Origin: Podochytrium sp. JEL0797
Lineage: Eukaryota; Chytridiomycota; Chytridiomycetes; Chytridiales; Chytriomycetaceae
Reading direction: 5' to 3'
Length of the DNA: 34,942 bases
Assembly (NCBI GenBank): GCA_027596195.1
Contig: JADGJG010000164.1
Location: forward strand, 1 to 34,942
Position 1 is the stretch's first letter, and each line of letters begins with the position of its first letter. The translations under genes were made by a program, and so were the position numbers. This document shows positions 32,652 to 34,942 of the stretch, piece after piece. Under the pieces are notes generated by a model, which was given only the letters and a program-made list of their open reading frames with translations, did no database searches and had not been told where the DNA came from.

Positions 32652-32949
32652 GTTTTGAATTGGTTCTTGTCGGTGTTTGATCGGGGAAAATAAGCGAGGG
32701 CGGCTGTGCCTTTATGCATTCTCACGCACGGGACACGGTCACTGTGACGTGTTTTGGGTCGTGCACTTCTCACTGTCATGCACGTGTCGAGTCATTTTGA
32801 CCACCTTTTTTTTAATCTTATTTTTCCTTTAAGGAAAGAAGGGGGAGGGAAGAGAAAAAGAAAAAGTGTAGGGAGCTGGCGGAGCGGGGAAATCGCCATT
32901 GGAGATAGCGTGTTCGGACACGTCCAATTATCCTCGATTTATTTTTAAT
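32652..32949. promoter_or_regulatory. Upstream region of B12D paralogue 2, with CACGTG
   Basis: 298 bp between two minus-strand genes. Contains a G-box/E-box CACGTG at 32781-32786 and a TGACGTG at about 32744, both typical bHLH/bZIP cores, in the expected promoter of the gene at 32421-32651. A T-rich tract (32805-32830) and a purine tract follow. No coding sequence recognised. Confidence 0.35.
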
Positions 32950-34005
32950 TTATTTTCTACGCATTTGCCCGTGATGATATTTCAAACCATAATCTTTTTT
33001 GGTGATTCCCTTCTGCAGCGACATTTTCCTCACACTAAACTCTCCCGTTAATTCGGACATCCACTCGCGTCGCTGCATTAGCCCGCCTTCCACCATATCC
33101 ACAAGCTCCAGCCCCCTTTTCCCCTCTTTCAGCTCGTTCGGAAGAGCATCAATCGCCGTCTCCACCAAATGCACGACTGTGGCAAAGAGTTTGTATCGCT
33201 CGTAGATAAGTGCGGTTGACCGCCAGCGGCTCGAATGACGCCGATTCAGCTCCACAAACGACAAGACGGGGTTATGAAACATTTCATATACGGATTTAGG
33301 TGTCTTGAAATTGGAAATGCTGGGGAATGTGACGTTTGGGACGTTCTCTCCCTCCTTTTCGGTCGGATCGTAAAGCCTTTCATACACGGCTTTGAAAGTT
33401 TGTGGGGCCGATTTGTCTCCGTCGTTGACGAGGATTGACCACTCGAATACGCAATCATCGCGTTGAATGGCATATGTGGGTGTGGTAGAATCGCAAGGGG
33501 GTGTCCCTTCTTCAACTTCTTCTTTTCGAGTTGGGGTCGCTTTGACGCGGGTCACGACCGGTAGAGAGTGGTTCGTTGGCACTGGTCTGAATGTAAGAGT
33601 TTCAAGCGACGAAGCCAGCTGTTGGAAGGCAGTCAGAAACGCCTGCCGGTCGGCGTTCATTTGGGCAATCAGGAGCTTTTCGCGGGCTGCGGCAGCGTTT
33701 CGGTCGAGCTCCATCTGGGCGAGGATCAAGGTGACATTCGGGTCCAGTGAGGTATATTTTGGGGTGGTTGGGCGGGAGGGGGGTGTTGCGACTTGCGTTG
33801 GGGTCGAGAAGACGAGGTTGGGTATCGTTGGTGGAGTTGCTTCGACAGCTGGCTCATCTGACAGTGGAGGCTGCTCTTCGACCGCAGCAGCGAGAAAGAT
33901 ATCGTCGAGAGAATGGAATTTGGCGGACGAGGAGGACAGTCTTCGAGGAGCAAAAACGCGGAGGGCAAAAACGCGGAGCATCGTTTTGTCTTCTTTTTTT
34001 CCCAT
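32950..34005 (-). CDS. Unknown protein, possibly a Gcr1/Hot1-type DNA-binding factor
   Basis: Single exon, 351 aa. Residues about 105-160 form a probable short coiled coil (LILAQMELDRNAAAAREKLL). The C-terminal half (about 190-310) contains KSVYEMFHNPVLSFVELNRR followed by a WRS motif and a basic helical stretch, loosely recalling the GCR1_C/Hot1 DNA-binding region (a Ser-x-x-x-Leu helix before WR). That resemblance is weak. The N-terminus from the second ATG (33981) reads MLRVFALRVFAPRRLSSSS, Arg/Ser-rich like a mitochondrial import signal; it arises from a 15-bp tandem duplication at about 33951-33980 coding RVFAL twice. The two hints conflict, so the location is open. Its start lies 101 bp from the divergent gene at 34107. 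Confidence 0.5.
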   Translation of the reverse strand: MGKKEDKTMLRVFALRVFAPRRLSSSSAKFHSLDDIFLAAAVEEQPPLSDEPAVEATPPTIPNLVFSTPTQVATPPSRPTTPKYTSLDPNVTLILAQMELDRNAAAAREKLLIAQMNADRQAFLTAFQQLASSLETLTFRPVPTNHSLPVVTRVKATPTRKEEVEEGTPPCDSTTPTYAIQRDDCVFEWSILVNDGDKSAPQTFKAVYERLYDPTEKEGENVPNVTFPSISNFKTPKSVYEMFHNPVLSFVELNRRHSSRWRSTALIYERYKLFATVVHLVETAIDALPNELKEGKRGLELVDMVEGGLMQRREWMSELTGEFSVRKMSLQKGITKKDYGLKYHHGQMRRK

Positions 34006-34106
34006 CTCCCTTTCCTCTTAGAAAAAGGAGACGTTTTTCTTTATTCCTCTGTTGTGTTAAATTATAAACCCTCTACGAAAAAGTGACGAAAAAGACACGG
34101 AAAAAA
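34006..34106. promoter_or_regulatory. Compact divergent promoter, 101 bp
   Basis: The only DNA between the starts of the gene at 32950-34005 (-) and the gene at 34107-34502 (+). It holds an AT-rich core with a TATA-like TTATAAAC (about 34061) and A-rich leaders on both sides. Both genes must share it. Confidence 0.5.
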
Positions 34107-34502
34107 ATGGATAACCAACCACCCGCCACCAACGAAGGTCGCAGCAGCAGCTCCTTTGGAGCCAAGCTCAAGAAGTTCTTTTCTCTGGACCGCGGCAAGA
34201 AGACGAAGGAGGGAGAGGGCGGCCAGCAAGAATCGCAGGGGGTCTCGACGGCGGGTGGTGGCGAAGTCAGTTCGAAGGCGCATGAAGATGCAGCGGAATC
34301 GGCGGGAACGGCCAGCAACGAGGCTCAAGTGAATTCGATTGAAGGTGAGTGTCTCTGTATGGTTGACTTGTTGGTCCTGGCATTGGCTGATTGGTCGTGG
34401 GAATTAGAAACGGTCAAGAATCTCGAAACTGCGGCGGACGAGCGTTCCCACTTGGCGGAGGAAATCGAGGCGATTCTCAACGATGCGGCCCTCTCTGCCT
34501 GA
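34107..34502 (+). CDS. Small charged protein of unknown function
   Basis: Two exons, 34107-34344 and 34408-34502 (110 aa). The start follows an A7 leader. The N-terminus is polar with a basic amphipathic patch (FGAKLKKFFSLDRGKKTK, about residues 17-34). The middle is Gly/Glu/Ser-rich. The C-terminus is a predicted acidic helix (ETVKNLETAADERSHLAEEI). No family recognised. The basic patch followed by an acidic helix would suit membrane or protein docking, but there is no direct evidence. An AATAAA lies about 40 bp after the stop. Confidence 0.6.
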   Translation: MDNQPPATNEGRSSSSFGAKLKKFFSLDRGKKTKEGEGGQQESQGVSTAGGGEVSSKAHEDAAESAGTASNEAQVNSIEGECLCMVDLLVLALADWSWELETVKNLETAADERSHLAEEIEAILNDAALSA

Positions 34503-34731
34503 GCTGTTTCTTCTCCTTTCTTTCTCGCGTTGTTGCAATAAAAAATGATCATGTTTGGAAATGGCCGAGGACCAGGTGGTTGAAGAAATTGAGTTGAGAT
34601 GATTGTGTCAGTTTGGTTCAGTTTCTCCTCGCTTTACGCTTTTTGTAAAATGAAGCGCGCTCCTGTCCGCAAGTCCAGTTTTTTTTCTCTCCCAAACTGA
34701 CAATTCAAAAACACCAAAAAAACCCCCATCC

Positions 34732-34766
34732 ATGCCAAAGCCCGTTGTTTACGTCGTTATTCACTC
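34732..34766 (+). CDS. First exon of a probable WrbA/Pst2-type NAD(P)H:quinone oxidoreductase (partial)
   Basis: An ATG after an A-rich leader opens MPKPVVYVVIHS and is followed at once by a GTGAGT donor at 34767. Flavodoxin-like quinone oxidoreductases of the WrbA/Pst2/Ycp4 group begin with almost the same beta strand and with a short first exon in many fungi (pattern KPxVYIVIYS leading to the FMN phosphate loop). The rest of the gene is lost in the C/G-rich contig end, so the call rests on 12 residues and a donor site. Confidence 0.45.
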
Positions 34767-34820
34767 GTGAGTTCGCCAAAACTCCCGCACCTCAATTCTC
34801 TTGCGCGGTTCTTCCGCGAT

Positions 34821-34942
34821 GCCCCCCCCCCCCCCCCGCCGGGTGGGCCCCCCCCCCCCCCCCCCGAGCGGAAGAAGGGTGGTGGGGGTGTGAGAGGGGC
34901 GAGGGGGGGTCAGTCGCCGAACCCCAGTCAGCCAACAAAAAT
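34821..34942. repeat. Poly-C/G low-complexity contig end
   Basis: Two long C runs with a short GC-rich spacer, then a G-rich stretch. The matching block at position 1 and the abrupt loss of an otherwise normal gene suggest sequencing or assembly failure here, so bases after about 34820 should not be trusted. Confidence 0.75.

Overview
This is a gene-dense fungal nuclear contig. It carries about 16 protein-coding genes plus one partial gene, most split by short GT-AG introns (usually 47-95 nt), with intergenic gaps often under 200 bp. The gene set points to an early-diverging fungus, most likely a chytrid. It includes a fungal-type HIS6, a Bud6/AIP3-like polarity factor, secreted tyrosinases with fungal-type copper sites, a single-half ABCA transporter, a SCYL3/PACE-1-type pseudokinase and two B12D/MLRQ-type mitochondrial proteins. 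The lineage call is an inference from gene content. Exon boundaries were chosen by hand so that splice dinucleotides, reading phase and family conservation agree. In every multi-exon model the summed exons are a multiple of three.

Layout: poly-C contig end (1-102); SCYL3-like pseudokinase (+, 287-3121); 14-exon ABCA half-transporter (-, 3139-6948), convergent with the pseudokinase; two tandem F-box/LRR genes (-, 7051-8916 and 9136-11077) with a decayed copy of ABCA exon 1 trapped between them; a PMCA-type Ca2+ pump (-, 11246-15406) flanked by CA microsatellites; a small At2g23090-type zinc-finger gene (+, 16116-16818); two tandem secreted tyrosinases (+, 17051-18966 and 19163-21304); a 1.2-kb gap with two copies of an 84-bp hairpin-containing repeat; a serine-rich unknown protein (+, 22540-24785); a B12D protein (-, 25146-25370); a truncated, inverted tyrosinase pseudogene (-, about 25555-26130); HIS6 (+, 26196-27171); a Bud6-like gene (+, 27228-29194); a zinc-finger protein (+, 29656-31285); a single-pass membrane protein (-, 31460-32296); a second B12D paralogue (-, 32421-32651); a possible transcription factor (-, 32950-34005); a small acidic protein (+, 34107-34502); and the first exon of a probable WrbA-type quinone oxidoreductase (+, from 34732) running into a poly-C/G contig end.

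No single operon-like system is present, as expected for a fungus. The most informative structures are records of duplication. A tandem duplication took an F-box gene together with the 5' end of its neighbouring ABCA gene. A tyrosinase pair has a recent, internally deleted, inverted copy lying against the HIS6 promoter. The 84-bp repeat could be a structured RNA or a small mobile element. The two tyrosinases share a C-terminal domain behind completely different linkers.
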